Below the pieces are notes generated by a model. That model was not told the origin of the DNA. It searched no databases and was given only the letters and a program-made list of their open reading frames with translations. From positions 2,604,001 to 2,668,000 of the forward strand of contig NZ_JACVAQ010000001.1 of NCBI RefSeq assembly GCF_014851905.1: a stretch of DNA of 64,000 bases. The letters are read 5' to 3'. The position numbers and the translations under genes were made by a program. This stretch comes from Pseudomonas sp. PDM14. Its GTDB lineage: Bacteria > Pseudomonadota > Gammaproteobacteria > Pseudomonadales > Pseudomonadaceae. The number at the start of each line of letters is the position of its first letter. The first letter of the stretch is position 1. Below, in pieces: positions 27,367 to 40,135 of the stretch.

Positions 27367-27746
27367 CAGTGCAGGGCTCCCGGTACGGCGAGGCGGAACG
27401 GTGCGATGGGCGCGTCGAAGCGTTTGCCGTCGTCGCCGAGCATCTGGTAACTGCCGTGCATGTTGCCGACCTTGGTCGCCATCACCGTGCCGCTGCTGTA
27501 GGTGTGGCTTTCGCCGGGTTGCAGGTGGGGCTGCTGGCCAACCACGCCGGAGCCGCGCACTTCCTGTACCCGGCCGTCACCGTCGGTGATGATCCAGTGG
27601 CGGCTGACCAGCTTGGCCGCCACGCTGCCGTTGTTCTGCACGGTCACGGTGTAGGCGAAGGCATAGCGGTTCTGCTCCGGGTTGGATTGCTCCGGCAGAA
27701 AGCGGGTGACGACGCTGACGTCGACCTGATAGCGGGAATCGGACAT
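27366..27746 (-). CDS. apaG: ApaG protein
   Basis: A 126-aa protein of the ApaG/CorD family with an immunoglobulin-like beta fold. Its biochemical role is unproven, though it is commonly found between rsmA and apaH as here. Family motifs are [22 protein letters not shown] and [19 protein letters not shown], with HGSYQML near the end. It sits 30 bp after rsmA and shares one base with apaH. No signal peptide is present. Confidence 0.96.
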   Translation of the reverse strand: MSDSRYQVDVSVVTRFLPEQSNPEQNRYAFAYTVTVQNNGSVAAKLVSRHWIITDGDGRVQEVRGSGVVGQQPHLQPGESHTYSSGTVMATKVGNMHGSYQMLGDDGKRFDAPIAPFRLAVPGALH

Positions 27747-27776
27747 GGCGTGGGCTCGGCAAGCTGGATGTGCAGT

Positions 27777-28592
27777 TTAGTCGCGCGGCTCGACCTTGGG
27801 CTGGATGGCCAGCTGATCGGCGAGGCGGACGAAGGCGGCGAGGTCGAGCTGTTCGGGGCGCAGGCTGCCATCCACGCCAGCGGCTTCGATTTCCGCCGCG
27901 CTGAGCAAGCCCTTGAGGGTGTTGCGCAGGGTCTTGCGGCGCTGGTTGAAGGCCTCGCGCACCACGCGTTCGAGCAGGCGATGGTCCTTGGCCGGGAACG
28001 GCAGCACGTCGTGCGGCGCCAGGCGGACGATGGCCGAGTCGACCTTGGGTGGCGGGTTGAAAGCGCCGGGGCCAACGTTGAACAGGTGCTCCACGCGGCA
28101 GTGGTACTGCACCATGATCGACAGCCGGCCCCAGTCACCACCGCCAGGCTCGGCGGCCAGGCGCTCGACCACTTCCTTCTGCAGCATAAAGTGCATGTCG
28201 CGGATCAGCGGGGCGTTATCCAGCAGGTGGAAGATCAGCGGCGTGGAGATGTTGTAGGGCAGGTTGCCGACCACGCGCAGGCTGTTGGGCGCGGCTTCGA
28301 GACGGTTGAAGTCGAATTTGAGCGCGTCGCCCTGGTTCAGGCGGAAGTTGCTCTGCTGGCCGAATTTGCTTTGCAGGATCGGGATCAGGTCGAGGTCGAG
28401 CTCGATCACGTCGAGCTGCGCACCGCTGCTCAGCAGGCCTTCGGTCAGGGCGCCCTGGCCCGGACCGATCTCCAGCAGGTGTTCGCCTTCGCGCGCATGA
28501 ATGGCGCGCAGGATGCGGTGGATCACCCCAGCGTCATGCAGGAAGTTCTGGCCGAAGCGCTTGCGCGCGCGGTGTTGGTACGTCTCGGACAT
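27777..28592 (-). CDS. rsmA: 16S rRNA dimethyladenosine transferase
   Basis: A 271-aa SAM-dependent enzyme that dimethylates A1518 and A1519 near the 3' end of 16S rRNA; loss gives kasugamycin resistance (ksgA). Motifs in order are FGQNFLHD (residues 13-20), EIGPGQGALTEGLL (SAM loop), DVIELDLDLIP and the catalytic NLPYNISTPLIF. The length is normal. It belongs to the conserved lptD-surA-pdxA-rsmA-apaGH series, with an 83-bp gap after pdxA that could hold its own promoter. Confidence 0.97.
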   Translation of the reverse strand: MSETYQHRARKRFGQNFLHDAGVIHRILRAIHAREGEHLLEIGPGQGALTEGLLSSGAQLDVIELDLDLIPILQSKFGQQSNFRLNQGDALKFDFNRLEAAPNSLRVVGNLPYNISTPLIFHLLDNAPLIRDMHFMLQKEVVERLAAEPGGGDWGRLSIMVQYHCRVEHLFNVGPGAFNPPPKVDSAIVRLAPHDVLPFPAKDHRLLERVVREAFNQRRKTLRNTLKGLLSAAEIEAAGVDGSLRPEQLDLAAFVRLADQLAIQPKVEPRD

Positions 28593-28675
28593 CAGGGCAA
28601 GGCTCCAGGCTTCAGGCGAGGGACCTGAAGCGCAAATACAAAGAGCGCGCAGTCTAGCAGCGAACGGCCGAAGCT

Positions 28676-29671
28676 CTAAGCGCCGCGGCTGGCGGCCATC
28701 TCGTAGGCGGTCTCCAGGGCGACCTGCAGGCTGCCGGTATCGACCTTGCCGCTACCGGCCAGATCGAGCGCCGTGCCGTGGTCGACCGAAGTGCGGATGA
28801 TCGGCAGGCCGAGGGTGACATTGACCGCGGCGCCGAAGCCCTTGTACTTGAGCACCGGCAGGCCCTGGTCGTGGTACATGGCCAGGACGGCGTCGCAATG
28901 CTCGAGGTATTTGGGCGTGAACAGCGTGTCGGCCGGCAGCGGGCCGACCAGGTTCAGGCCTTCGCCGCGCAGCTGCTCCAGGGTGGGCTCGATCACGTCG
29001 ATCTCTTCGTTACCCAGGTGGCCACCTTCGCCGGCATGCGGGTTGAGGCCCGTGACCAGAATACGTGGCGCGGCGATGCCGAACTTGTCCTGCAGGTCCG
29101 CATGCAGAATGCGCGCGATGCGGCTCAGGCGATCGGGTGTTATCGCGGCGGCCACATCCTTCAGCGGCAGGTGGGTGGTCACCAGCGCCACGCGCAGACC
29201 GCGGGTGGCGAGCATCATCACGACTTGAGGGGTGTGGGTGAGCTCGGCGAGGAACTCGGTGTGGCCGGAGAACGGAATCCCGGCCTCGTTGATTACGCCC
29301 TTGTGCACGGGGGCGGTGATCATCCCGGCGAAATCACCGGCGACGCAGCCTTCGCCGGCACGCATCAGGGTCTGCAGCACGTAGGCGGCGTTGGCCTGGT
29401 CGAGCTGGCCAGCGATGACCGGGGCCTGCAACGGGGTATCCCAGACGTACAGGCTGCCGGCGGGCGCTGGCTGCGTCGGCCAGCTGCCAGGCGCAACCTC
29501 GAGCAGGGTGACATCCAGTTGCAGCTGCTGTGCGCGCTCGGCCAGCAAGTGACGGCTGGCGATCGCGACCAGCGCGTGTGGCTGCGCATGCCGGGCGAGC
29601 AGCAGGCTGAGATCGGGGCCGATGCCTGCCGGCTCACCGGGAGTCAGGGCAAAAAGGGGGGCGGTGCGCAT
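28676..29671 (-). CDS. pdxA: 4-hydroxythreonine-4-phosphate dehydrogenase
   Basis: A 331-aa NAD-dependent enzyme of pyridoxal 5'-phosphate synthesis that oxidises 4-phosphohydroxy-L-threonine. It begins with [14 protein letters not shown], the family opening. It shows the metal ligands in [17 protein letters not shown] and [10 protein letters not shown], and ends with a substrate-binding [14 protein letters not shown]. Between it and surA is a strong terminator on the same strand, so pdxA probably relies partly on its own promoter. Confidence 0.96.
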   Translation of the reverse strand: MRTAPLFALTPGEPAGIGPDLSLLLARHAQPHALVAIASRHLLAERAQQLQLDVTLLEVAPGSWPTQPAPAGSLYVWDTPLQAPVIAGQLDQANAAYVLQTLMRAGEGCVAGDFAGMITAPVHKGVINEAGIPFSGHTEFLAELTHTPQVVMMLATRGLRVALVTTHLPLKDVAAAITPDRLSRIARILHADLQDKFGIAAPRILVTGLNPHAGEGGHLGNEEIDVIEPTLEQLRGEGLNLVGPLPADTLFTPKYLEHCDAVLAMYHDQGLPVLKYKGFGAAVNVTLGLPIIRTSVDHGTALDLAGSGKVDTGSLQVALETAYEMAASRGA

Positions 29672-29727
29672 GGGAACCTCGCGGGAGCTGGGCGTGAAGA
29701 GAGTTTACGCCGAGGATACGGCTGGCG

Positions 29728-29767
29728 AAAAAAAGCCCGGCGGTGCATCAGCAGTGGCCGGGCTCTT
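29728..29767 (-). terminator. Terminator after surA
   Basis: On the minus strand AGCCCGGC and GCCGGGCT pair around a 15-nt loop and are followed by a run of seven T. It lies about 20 bp past the surA stop and should limit transcription into pdxA. Confidence 0.8.
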
Positions 29768-29787
29768 GGGTGCAGCGCTCTAGCGCA

Positions 29788-31080
29788 TCAAAGCTTGATC
29801 TCGACGTAGGCCTCGTCGCGGATCTGGCGCAACCAGGCTTGCAGCTCTTCATCGTACTTGCGGTTGCGCAGGACGGTCATGGCCTGTTGCTCGCGGTACT
29901 GTTCGCTGCTGTCAGTGGCGCGGCGACCGAGGACTTCCAGCACGTGCCAGCCGTAAGGACTCTGGAACGGCTTGGACAGTTCGCCGCTCGGCGTCTTGGC
30001 CATGACTTCGCGGAACTCAGGCACCAGCGAGTTGGGGTCGATCCAGTTCAGGTCGCCACCATTGAGTGCCGAGCCCGGGTCTTCGGAGAAGCTCTTCGCC
30101 AGTTCGGCGAAGTCCTCGCCAGCGACGATGCGCTGGTACAGGCGCTCGGCCAGGCGACGGGTTTCGTCTTCGCTGCGGATTTCGCTGGGCTTGATCAGGA
30201 TGTGGCGAACATGCACTTCGTCACGCACCAGGGTGTCGCCACCGCGCTTTTCCAGCAGCTTGAGGATCATGAAGCCGCCCGGAGTGCGGATCGGCTCGGT
30301 GGTTTCACCCACCGACAGTGCGCCGAGCATGGCGTCGAAGGGCGGTGGCAGTTGCGCTGCCTTGCGCCAGCCGATGTCGCCACCTTCCAGCGCGGTCTCG
30401 CTCGCCGAACGGGCAATCGCCAGTTGGGCAAAGTCGGCACCCGCCTGCAGCTTGCTGTAAACGTCGCTGACCTGGCGCTCTGCGGCCTGGATCGCTTCCG
30501 GGGACGAGCCCTCCGGAACCGGGATCAGGATGCTGGCCAGGTGGTATTCCTCGGAGAGCTGCATCTTGCCCATGTCGGAGGCCAGGAAGTTCTGCACTTC
30601 CTGATCGGTAACCTGAATGCGCTCGGCAACGCGACGCTGACGCACGCGGCTGATGATCATCTCGCGACGAATCTGCTCGCGGGCATCGTCAATGGACAGG
30701 CCGTCGCGGGCCAGTGCCGCGCCGAACTGCTCCGGGGTCAGGCGATTGCGCTCGGCAATGCTGGCCACGGCCTGGTTCAGCTCTTCATCGGTGATGCGGA
30801 TGCCGGAGCGATCGCCGATCTGCAGCTGCAGGTTTTCGACGATCAGGCGCTCCAGAACCTGCTGGTTGAGCACGTCCTGCGGTGGCAGCTCGGCGCCACG
30901 CTTGGCGATGGTCTGCACCACTTCACGGACGCGAGCATCCAGCTGGCTCTGCATGAGCACATCGTTATCGACGATGGCGACGACACGATTGAGGGTCTGG
31001 ACTTCGGCCTGTACTGCAGTGCCGAGAAAAACTGCGCCCAACAGCAGCGGGCGCAGGCAATCAGAAAGCTTGATCTTCAC
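29788..31080 (-). CDS. surA: Periplasmic peptidyl-prolyl isomerase/chaperone SurA
   Basis: A 430-aa chaperone that escorts outer-membrane beta-barrel proteins, including LptD, through the periplasm. The sequence starts with a signal peptide ([24 protein letters not shown]). It then has the N-terminal chaperone region, two parvulin PPIC domains (about residues 170-270 and 285-380) and a C-terminal helix. A GTG at 31080 is taken as the start: it gives the expected family length and a clean signal peptide. This start lies 20 bp inside the lptD coding end, so the two are translationally linked. Confidence 0.95.
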   Translation of the reverse strand: MKIKLSDCLRPLLLGAVFLGTAVQAEVQTLNRVVAIVDNDVLMQSQLDARVREVVQTIAKRGAELPPQDVLNQQVLERLIVENLQLQIGDRSGIRITDEELNQAVASIAERNRLTPEQFGAALARDGLSIDDAREQIRREMIISRVRQRRVAERIQVTDQEVQNFLASDMGKMQLSEEYHLASILIPVPEGSSPEAIQAAERQVSDVYSKLQAGADFAQLAIARSASETALEGGDIGWRKAAQLPPPFDAMLGALSVGETTEPIRTPGGFMILKLLEKRGGDTLVRDEVHVRHILIKPSEIRSEDETRRLAERLYQRIVAGEDFAELAKSFSEDPGSALNGGDLNWIDPNSLVPEFREVMAKTPSGELSKPFQSPYGWHVLEVLGRRATDSSEQYREQQAMTVLRNRKYDEELQAWLRQIRDEAYVEIKL

Positions 31081-33838
31081 GTTGACGATAACCTTGGATG
31101 CCTTGGTCGAGGAAACTTTCCGTTTTGTTGCCAACCACACCGCCCAGACCTTTGAGGACGATCTGCAGGAAGATCCCGCGGTCGCCTTCTTCGTTCTGAT
31201 CCGGGTTGAGGCTGGTTTCGTCGTAATCGACCCAGTAGCGGTTGATCAGGCGGAGTTTCCAGCAGCAGCTGTCGTACTCGAAGCCACCGAAGGCCTCCAG
31301 CGTACGGTTGCGTGCGTAGTCATGTTGCCAGCGAGCGATCACGCTCCACTGCGGTACCACCGGCCAGATGACCGACATGTCATGCTGTTCGACCTTGTAG
31401 TAATCCTTGATGTAGTTCGGACTGCCTTCCTGGCCGAAGTCGCTGCTGTAGGCCCACTGGCCGGTAGCCTGGTCGTAGCGCATGGTCTCGTTGCGATAGC
31501 GGAAACCAGCGTTGACGATCTTGTTCGGGGTGTCTTCCGGCTGGTAGTGGAACATCACGCTACCCGAGCGGGTGGTGTGGCTGTCCGGGTCCCAGTTGAA
31601 GTCCGAGGTGACGTTCCAGTCGCGGTTGAAGCGGTACATGTATTCCAGCGCGTAGGGCGAGACATCCGACTGCGCGTCGCTGCGGGTGCGATAGTCGATG
31701 CCGGGCATCTGCACCTTGCGGTCGGCCAGGTAGATTGCCTGACCGATGCGGAAGCGTTGACGCTCGAAGCCGTTTTCCTCGATCCAGCGACTGGTCACGC
31801 CCAGCGAGAGTCGATTTTCGTCGCCGATGCGGTCCTTGCCGGAGAAACGGTTGTCGCGGAACAGCGACGAATAGTTGAAGGTGTACTCGCCGGTATCGAA
31901 GACCGGGATTTCATCCTGGTCTTCCTCGGGAACATAGAGGTAGAACAGTCGCGGCTCAAGGGTCTGGCGGTACTGGGTGCCGAACCATTGGGTGTTGCGA
32001 TCGAAGTACAGGCCGCTGTCGATGCTGGCGATCGGTACGTTACGATCAGGCGAGTCGTCGTAGTCGCCGCCGACCTGAGCCTTGCCGATCGAGTCGAGTT
32101 TCAGGTCGTACTGGGTTACGGCGTACTTGAGCGTCGGTTTGACGTAGCCCCAGGCCCAGTCGAGTGGCAGGCTCACGCCGGGCTCGACATGAATACGATC
32201 ACCGTTGGCGCGAGCCAGGCCGCGTACGTAATTGTCGTACCAGGGGTCGGGGTTACCGTTCTCGTCGACAAAATTACCGCTACGCAGATCGCGATCAAAG
32301 CGGACGAGCTCTGTGCCATAGAAGAAGTTCAGCCCGGCCGGCTGGAAGGGCAGCTCCCCATCCAGAGTCAGCTGAGGCAGGCGCTCATATGGCGTCACGT
32401 CGATCACGCTGGTTTGCGCATAGGCGTGCATGTTCAGGCGCGCGGTGTAGGAGTCGCCGCGGTAGGTGAGCGTGCCGCGCTGGTTGAGGAAGTCCGGTTT
32501 GTCGACATCGAGGTCGGTGTCCAGATCCTGGAAATAGTACGGGTCGCTGATGTCGGTGTAGTCGACTTCGGCCAGCAGGCGCGAGTCGAGGCCGCCACGG
32601 TGCTGCCAGTTGTACATCCAGCGCTGGTCTTCATAGGCGGACTGCAGCTTGCGCTCGTCTTCCTGGTCGTCCAGATACGCGGCGCCGACCTGGCCTTCGC
32701 TGCTCTTGGTCAGGTAGCGGAACTCGCCTTCGAGCAGCAGGCCACGCTTGGTCATCATGGTTGGGTAGAGCGTGGCGTCGTAGTTCGGCGCCAGGTTGAA
32801 GTAGTACGGCGTCGCCAGCAGGAAGCCGGTGTCGCTCGACGAGCTGATGCTCGGCGTGAGGAAGCCGGACTGGCGACGGTCGTCGATCGGGAAGTAGATA
32901 TACGGGGTATAGAACACCGGAATATCTTTGACCCGCAGGGTGACGTTGGTCGCCGTACCGAAACCGGTGGCCGGGTTCAGTTTGACGTTGTTGCCTTTCA
33001 GGTGCCAGGCGTTGCTGCCGGGTTCGCAGCGGGTGTAGGTGCCATCCTTGAGACGGATGATCGCGCTGTCTTCGCGCTTGGCGTACAGCGCGCTGCCGCG
33101 CACGTGGCCTTTGTGCAGCACGTATTCGGCGTTCTCGACCTTGGCTTCGCCGTTGTCGAGCTGGATCTCGGCACGATCACCGACGACCAGCATGCCCTGG
33201 TCGCGCAGGCGTACGTTACCGATCAGCTCGCCGCGGTTCTCGGTCTGGTGCAGGTTGGCTTCGTCAGCCTCCACCTGCATGCCGGACTGGCGTAGGACCA
33301 CGTTGCCGGCGAGGGTCGCGGTCTGGGTTTCCTGGGCATAACGCGAGGCCTTGGCGGAGACGAACATCGGCGCCTCGTCCATCGGCGTGTCGTCGCTCAT
33401 GCCGGGGCGCAGGGGTTCGACGTACGAGCCTTCGCAATACGGGCCGACTTCGGCCAGTTGCGCGGCGCTGAGCTTGTCGCGCGGTACCCAGTCGAGGTGA
33501 CTGTAGTCGGCGCTGCGGCTGCTCAAGCCCTTGCCCTTGCTCTCGTTCACCAGCGTTTGTGCCGGTGCGCCGGAGCTGTCGGCAACGACCTTGCCGTCGG
33601 CGCTCTGCGCTGGCGTTCCGGCGACGGAGCTGACGCTGGAGTCGCTGTGCTGCGGACGTGGCAGCTGGGTGTTAGCCTTGGCGTTCGGGCTGCAGGCCCA
33701 GCCACCGGAGGTAGACGCCTGGCAGTCGAACTGCTCGGCGGCACTCACGACGGAAGCGGCGAAAGGCTGCATGGCCAGCAGGCTGCCGGTTACCAGCAGC
33801 GGGAATTTTTTACGGAACACTGGGAGTTTTACTGCCAT
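31061..33838 (-). CDS. lptD: LPS-assembly outer-membrane protein LptD
   Basis: A 925-aa protein that, with the lipoprotein LptE, inserts lipopolysaccharide into the outer leaflet. It has a signal peptide (about residues 1-33), a Pseudomonas-type extension, an OstA-like beta-jellyroll (about 130-280, with [21 protein letters not shown]) and a large C-terminal barrel. Cys residues that could form the essential disulfides occur early (FDCQ, GWACS) and late (YDSCCWKLR). The ATG at 33838 ([11 protein letters not shown]) fits the family. It is first in the lptD-surA series and diverges from amgK. Confidence 0.96.
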   Translation of the reverse strand: MAVKLPVFRKKFPLLVTGSLLAMQPFAASVVSAAEQFDCQASTSGGWACSPNAKANTQLPRPQHSDSSVSSVAGTPAQSADGKVVADSSGAPAQTLVNESKGKGLSSRSADYSHLDWVPRDKLSAAQLAEVGPYCEGSYVEPLRPGMSDDTPMDEAPMFVSAKASRYAQETQTATLAGNVVLRQSGMQVEADEANLHQTENRGELIGNVRLRDQGMLVVGDRAEIQLDNGEAKVENAEYVLHKGHVRGSALYAKREDSAIIRLKDGTYTRCEPGSNAWHLKGNNVKLNPATGFGTATNVTLRVKDIPVFYTPYIYFPIDDRRQSGFLTPSISSSSDTGFLLATPYYFNLAPNYDATLYPTMMTKRGLLLEGEFRYLTKSSEGQVGAAYLDDQEDERKLQSAYEDQRWMYNWQHRGGLDSRLLAEVDYTDISDPYYFQDLDTDLDVDKPDFLNQRGTLTYRGDSYTARLNMHAYAQTSVIDVTPYERLPQLTLDGELPFQPAGLNFFYGTELVRFDRDLRSGNFVDENGNPDPWYDNYVRGLARANGDRIHVEPGVSLPLDWAWGYVKPTLKYAVTQYDLKLDSIGKAQVGGDYDDSPDRNVPIASIDSGLYFDRNTQWFGTQYRQTLEPRLFYLYVPEEDQDEIPVFDTGEYTFNYSSLFRDNRFSGKDRIGDENRLSLGVTSRWIEENGFERQRFRIGQAIYLADRKVQMPGIDYRTRSDAQSDVSPYALEYMYRFNRDWNVTSDFNWDPDSHTTRSGSVMFHYQPEDTPNKIVNAGFRYRNETMRYDQATGQWAYSSDFGQEGSPNYIKDYYKVEQHDMSVIWPVVPQWSVIARWQHDYARNRTLEAFGGFEYDSCCWKLRLINRYWVDYDETSLNPDQNEEGDRGIFLQIVLKGLGGVVGNKTESFLDQGIQGYRQREDQAF

Positions 33839-33965
33839 CTTGTTTTTCCGGGCTTCCTGCGCGCCATCGGCCCGCGGGGGCCGCACGCCTCTCGATGGGC
33901 TGAAAAAGATGCTGGATAATAAAGCATGACCCGCGCAACGGCTAGCGCCGTCGGAGACCCTTGTA

Positions 33966-35659
<1,694 letters not shown>

Positions 35660-35660
35660 G

Positions 35661-36431
35661 ATGCTCTGGCCGGCAACCCTGATCGGTGCGGCGGTGGGGC
35701 TGGCGTTCGCCAGCATTCCCGGTGCGCTGCTGGGCGGCGTGCTCGGGCAGGTGCTGGATCGACGCCTCAAGCTGCAATCCTTTGCCAGCCTGCGCGCGCT
35801 GTTTCGCCCGCGCGTCACGGTGGATGACGACGAGCTGCTGTTCACCCTGTTCGGACGCCTGGCGAAAAGCGATGGGCGTGTGCTGCAGCAGCACATCCAG
35901 TTGGCGCGTGAGGAAATGCAACGCCTGGAATTGGACGAGTCGACGCGGCGTCGGGCGATGGATGCGTTCAACCGTGGCAAGCAGGGCAAGGACAGCCTCG
36001 AGGCGCCGCTGCAGGGCGTGCGCGAACGGCCCGAACGCGCCGAGGCACTGTTGCGGGCCTGTTGGCGTATGGCGCTGGCCGATGGGCATGTCAGTGCTGC
36101 CGAGCAGAAACTGCTCGATCAGTGGGGGCGTTGGTTAGGCTGGTCGCGCGCGCAGTTGCAGGTATTGGCCGATGAGTATCAGCCGGTGCGGCGTACGGGT
36201 AGCGTGCCGAGCATTGGCGATTACCAGTCGGCCCTGCGCCTGCTGGGCGTACAGGCCAGTGCCGAACCTGCGGCGATCAAGCGGGCCTACCGCCGCCTGC
36301 TCAGCCAGCACCACCCGGACAAACAGGCCGGCGCCGGTGCCAGCCCTGCACAGATCCGTGCCGCCACCGAGCGCACCCGCGAATTGCACCAGGCCTACGA
36401 CCTGGTGCGCAGCAAGCGTGGCTTCCGCTAG
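35661..36431 (+). CDS. DjlA-like membrane-anchored J-domain protein (TerB + DnaJ)
   Basis: A 256-aa co-chaperone. One Gly-rich membrane segment (residues 4-30, IGAAVGLAFASIPGALLGGVL) anchors it, as in DjlA. A TerB-like helical domain spans about residues 50-165 (LFGRLAKSDGRV, LLRACWRMALADG). A C-terminal J domain (about 190-256) contains the essential HPD within SQHHPDKQAG, needed to stimulate DnaK. The ATG lies one base after the murU stop. The link to peptidoglycan recycling is positional only. Confidence 0.9.
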   Translation: MLWPATLIGAAVGLAFASIPGALLGGVLGQVLDRRLKLQSFASLRALFRPRVTVDDDELLFTLFGRLAKSDGRVLQQHIQLAREEMQRLELDESTRRRAMDAFNRGKQGKDSLEAPLQGVRERPERAEALLRACWRMALADGHVSAAEQKLLDQWGRWLGWSRAQLQVLADEYQPVRRTGSVPSIGDYQSALRLLGVQASAEPAAIKRAYRRLLSQHHPDKQAGAGASPAQIRAATERTRELHQAYDLVRSKRGFR

Positions 36432-36504
36432 TAACCGGCCTGCGCGCCCCGGTTTGTCGCCCGACGCTTGATCAATCTCGCGGCGCGCAAACGGCGCCCG
36501 ATGC

Positions 36505-37539
36505 CTACTTGGCGCCCGGCAGCACCTTGTCCAGCCAGCCGCGGATGCGCCGATAGAGCTGTTCCTGTTCCGCCTCGCGATTGCCCGGCATGGCCTTCAG
36601 GCCGACCTGCGTATAGGCCTTGTGCGACACCCGCTTGCTCGCCTGCAGGCGGCGCGTGGCGGCGCTGCGGTCGCTGTTCTGGTCCTTGTAGAAGAAGTCG
36701 CCTGTGACCAGCTCCACGTTTGGCAGCAGTTCTTCCAGTGGCGGCGTGAGCCCGCTTGGTTGCACCGCACCGACAGCCACCAGGTGCAGGACCTGCGGCG
36801 GTTTCTTCTCTTTCAGATAACGCGCGGCCCAGTAGGCACCCTCGCCGTGGCCGAGGAGCACGATGGCCTTGGCCTTCTGCTCCCGCGCCAGGGCGATACC
36901 GGCGTCGATGCGCGCGAACATGCGCTCGGCCGGATCGACCGTGGTCGGCGCGGCGGGTGGATCGGCGGCGATATCGGTAGCATCGGCCGGCGTTTCACCC
37001 GTGGTCGTGGCGGCAGGATCGGCTGCATCCGCCGGGGCAGCAGCGGGCGCGGCGTCACCTGCGGGTGCGCTGGGTGCAGGCGGCGTATCGACGGGTACTG
37101 GCTGGCGATCCGGCAGGGTCAGGCTGAGGCTGCTCCAGCCGTGGTCCGGCAGTTTGTTGCGCAGCGGGCCGATGGCCTGTGGCCAATCGGCGGTTTCGCC
37201 GCTGCCGGGGATGAGGATCACCACGCCGGTGGCTTCGCCGGCGTTGGCCGGTTTCCACAGCGCCAGGAAGCGCTCGTTGCCGGCCTGCAGCATCTGCTGT
37301 TCGCCGGCGGGTAGCTGGCGTTCGAGGGCGGCGGCGCCTTCGACGCTGCGCTCCTCCAGCGGCGCGCGCTCACCGTCGGCCTTGGGCGCGTCGCCTGTTG
37401 CGCCGTCGGCGGGGGCGGCCTGGTCGCTCGGCGCGGCCGGGTCGGCAGGCGTGGTTTCTTCAGCCAGCGCGGCCTTCGTGAAGGGCAGGACAACGGCCAG
37501 TGCTACAGCGAGAAGTGTCGGGCGCAAGGTCGTGGGCAT
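36505..37539 (-). CDS. DUF3530 family secreted protein (alpha/beta-hydrolase-like)
   Basis: A 344-aa protein with a signal peptide (about residues 1-26, ending in TKAALA). A low-complexity Ala/Pro/Asp-rich region follows at about 28-60, with a second at about 165-210. The folded part has LIPGSGETADWPQ and LLGHGEGAYWAARYL, the second resembling a nucleophile elbow with Gly-His-Gly-Glu-Gly in place of the usual Gly-x-Ser-x-Gly. Catalysis by the classical serine is therefore doubtful. This is the pattern I recall for DUF3530. The substrate is unknown. It lies convergent with the djlA-like gene and diverges from agtS. Confidence 0.8.
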   Translation of the reverse strand: MPTTLRPTLLAVALAVVLPFTKAALAEETTPADPAAPSDQAAPADGATGDAPKADGERAPLEERSVEGAAALERQLPAGEQQMLQAGNERFLALWKPANAGEATGVVILIPGSGETADWPQAIGPLRNKLPDHGWSSLSLTLPDRQPVPVDTPPAPSAPAGDAAPAAAPADAADPAATTTGETPADATDIAADPPAAPTTVDPAERMFARIDAGIALAREQKAKAIVLLGHGEGAYWAARYLKEKKPPQVLHLVAVGAVQPSGLTPPLEELLPNVELVTGDFFYKDQNSDRSAATRRLQASKRVSHKAYTQVGLKAMPGNREAEQEQLYRRIRGWLDKVLPGAK

Positions 37540-37696
37540 CTCAGCATTTCTGAATGGCGGATTGTTCAAGCAGACTAAGCGCTCGCCCGGCATTTGTCAG
37601 GTGGGCGTGCGGTAGCGCCTGGCGATAACGGATACGGCGAGAGTAAGGTATGGCGACTGACGGTGGGGCCTGCTGCGACGGCCCGCGGAGCGCGTG

Positions 37697-40072
37697 ATGC
37701 GAGTGCTGGTTGGCTGGTTGGTGTGGCTCTGCGTGATGCCGCTGTGGGCTGCGCCCGAGCCGGCGGCGTTGCCGTTCGACGAGGCGCAGCGGGCCTGGTT
37801 GGCCGAGCACCCGCGCCTGCGTGTCGGCGTGGTCCTGCAGGCCCCCTACGCCGAATTCCGCCGCCGCCAGCAGAACCTGGTTGGCCTCAATGTCGAGCTG
37901 GTCGATGCCCTCGCGCGGCAGCTGCCCGTGGAGCTCAGTTGGCGTAGCTACCCGGATCAGACCGCGCTGGAAGACGCCGTGCGAGCCGGCAAGATCGATC
38001 TGGCTCCGGGCCTCAGCCAGACCCCGGCGAGCCTGCGCCTGTGGCTGTTTTCCGATCCGTATCTGCGCGTGCCGCACCTGCTGGTGGGCGAGCGCCAGGG
38101 GTTGGCGGGCAGCGACCTCGACCAGCTGGGCGAGACCGACCTGATCGCCGTGCGCATGCCTGGCGCAGCGGCGGACTACCTGAAGAGCAACTACTTCAAC
38201 CTGCGCCTGTTGCCGCAAGCCTCGGACCGCCAGGCGCTGCAGGCGGTGCTGGCGCAACAGGCGCGCTTCGCCGTGATCGACCAGGCGCAGCTCAGCCGGC
38301 TCGGTCAGGAGAGCGAGTTCGCCGCGCTCACTGTGGTCGGCGATGTCGGCCTGCCGCAGTTGCTGCGCATCGGTACGCGCCGCGACGAGCCGCAGCTGGC
38401 CGGCATCGTCGACGCCACACTGCGTGCCTTGCCGGCTGAGCAGCTGGAGCAGTTGCAGGCGCGCTGGCTGACGGCGAAGAAGCCCGGGCTGACCGACTCT
38501 CCGCGCTTCTGGCGCAACCTCTGCCTGTTGCTCGGTGCGCTGCTGCTGGTCTGCGTGGCGTTACTCGTGGTGGTGCGGCGCCAGCGCAGCCAGCTGGAGC
38601 AGCAGCTGCTCGACGCGCGTCAGGTGCTGGCTCTGCGCCAGGCGGCGGAAGAAGCGCTGCGCCTGACCCAGTTCTCCATCGATCACAGCACCGTGGGCAT
38701 TCTCTGGGTCAACTGGGACAGCCATGTGCGCTACGCCAACCGCGCTGTCGGCGAGATGCTCGGCTATCCCGCCGAGGCCCTGGTCGACCGGCCGCTGGCG
38801 CAGATCGAGCCGGGCCTGAGCATGGACCGCTGGCTCAACCTGTGGCGTCGGGTGCGCTCGCGCGAAGAGGCTGCGCTGAGCTTCGAGAGTCACTGCCTGC
38901 GCGCCGACGGCAGCCTGATGCCGGCGGACGTGTCGCTGAGTTTCCTGCGCTTTCGCGATGCCGAATACCTGGTGGTGTATATCACCGATGTCACCGAGCG
39001 CCGTCGCGCCCGTGCGGCGCTGGAAGAAAGCGAGGCGCGGCTCAAGGGCATCGCCGGCAACGTACCGGGCCTGGTGTTCCGCCTGGAACGGCCAGTGCCC
39101 GGTGCGCTGGTGGACTTCGCCTTCATCAGCGAGGGCGGCGAGCAGCTGGTCGGTTATCCGGCGGCGACCATCATGGCGGCGGATTTCGGTATCCGTAGCC
39201 TGGTCCACCCGCAGGACCGTGCCGCCTACCACGCGACCCAGGACGCCGCCATCGAGGGCGCCGGCGACTGGCACTGGCAGGGACGCATCCTGACCCGCGA
39301 CGGCCGCGTGCGCTGGGCCGACATCAAGGCCAGCGCGCGCCAGCTCAGCGCCGACCATGTGGTGTGGGACGGCGTGGTCTGGGACATCACCGACAACAAG
39401 CAGATCGAGCTGGAGCTGGCCGATTCGCGTGCCCAGCTGCGCGAGCTGTCGGCGCACCTGGAAAGCGTGCGCGAGGAGGAAAAGGCGCGCATCGCCCGCG
39501 AGGTGCATGACGAATTGGGCCAGGTGCTGACCGTGCTCAAGCTGGAGACCTCGATGTGCGAACTGGCCTACGGTGAGCTGGACGGCGGCCTGCGCGAGCG
39601 CCTGGACAGCATGAAGCGGCTGATCGCCAACCTGTTCCAGCTGGTGCGCGACGTGGCCACCGCGCTGCGCCCGCCAATCCTCGATGCCGGCATCGCCTCG
39701 GCCATCGAGTGGCAGGCGCGCCGCTTCGAGGCGCGCAGCCAGATTCCCTGCCTGGTCGAGGTGCCCGAACAGGTGCCGCCGCTGTCCGATGCCAAGGCCA
39801 TCGGCCTGTTCCGCGTGTTGCAGGAGGCGCTGACCAATGTGCTGCGCCATGCCCAGGCGCATACTGTCGAGGTGCAATTGTGGGTCGACGGCGCGCAGCT
39901 GTGCCTGCGTGTCGCCGACGATGGCCAGGGTTTCGATGCGCGTGCGCCGCGCGCACAATCCTTCGGCCTGGTCGGCATGCGTGAGCGCGTACTGATGCTC
40001 GGCGGCACGCTGCAGATCGACAGCCCGCCGGGCGAGGGCACCACCCTGAGCGTCAGGGTCACGCTGGAGTAG
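37697..40072 (+). CDS. agtS: Hybrid-sensor histidine kinase AgtS
   Basis: A 791-aa membrane sensor kinase. Order: signal sequence (1-20), extracellular solute-binding domain (about 25-255), membrane helix (about 275-298), two PAS domains (about 325-440 and 455-580), HisKA_3 dimerisation domain with the phospho-acceptor in AREVHDELGQVL and a C-terminal HATPase (VLRHAQAH, DDGQGF). In P. aeruginosa AgtS and AgtR regulate uptake of delta-aminovalerate/GABA and respond to cell-wall fragments. The ATG at 37697 is favoured by GGAG six bases upstream; a GTG one codon earlier is possible. Confidence 0.88.
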   Translation: MRVLVGWLVWLCVMPLWAAPEPAALPFDEAQRAWLAEHPRLRVGVVLQAPYAEFRRRQQNLVGLNVELVDALARQLPVELSWRSYPDQTALEDAVRAGKIDLAPGLSQTPASLRLWLFSDPYLRVPHLLVGERQGLAGSDLDQLGETDLIAVRMPGAAADYLKSNYFNLRLLPQASDRQALQAVLAQQARFAVIDQAQLSRLGQESEFAALTVVGDVGLPQLLRIGTRRDEPQLAGIVDATLRALPAEQLEQLQARWLTAKKPGLTDSPRFWRNLCLLLGALLLVCVALLVVVRRQRSQLEQQLLDARQVLALRQAAEEALRLTQFSIDHSTVGILWVNWDSHVRYANRAVGEMLGYPAEALVDRPLAQIEPGLSMDRWLNLWRRVRSREEAALSFESHCLRADGSLMPADVSLSFLRFRDAEYLVVYITDVTERRRARAALEESEARLKGIAGNVPGLVFRLERPVPGALVDFAFISEGGEQLVGYPAATIMAADFGIRSLVHPQDRAAYHATQDAAIEGAGDWHWQGRILTRDGRVRWADIKASARQLSADHVVWDGVVWDITDNKQIELELADSRAQLRELSAHLESVREEEKARIAREVHDELGQVLTVLKLETSMCELAYGELDGGLRERLDSMKRLIANLFQLVRDVATALRPPILDAGIASAIEWQARRFEARSQIPCLVEVPEQVPPLSDAKAIGLFRVLQEALTNVLRHAQAHTVEVQLWVDGAQLCLRVADDGQGFDARAPRAQSFGLVGMRERVLMLGGTLQIDSPPGEGTTLSVRVTLE

Positions 40073-40135
40073 CGCGGCTGTCGCCGCGTACCGTCAATAT
40101 CGCCGTTCCAACCATCGACTCTGCGGGAGAGTGAC

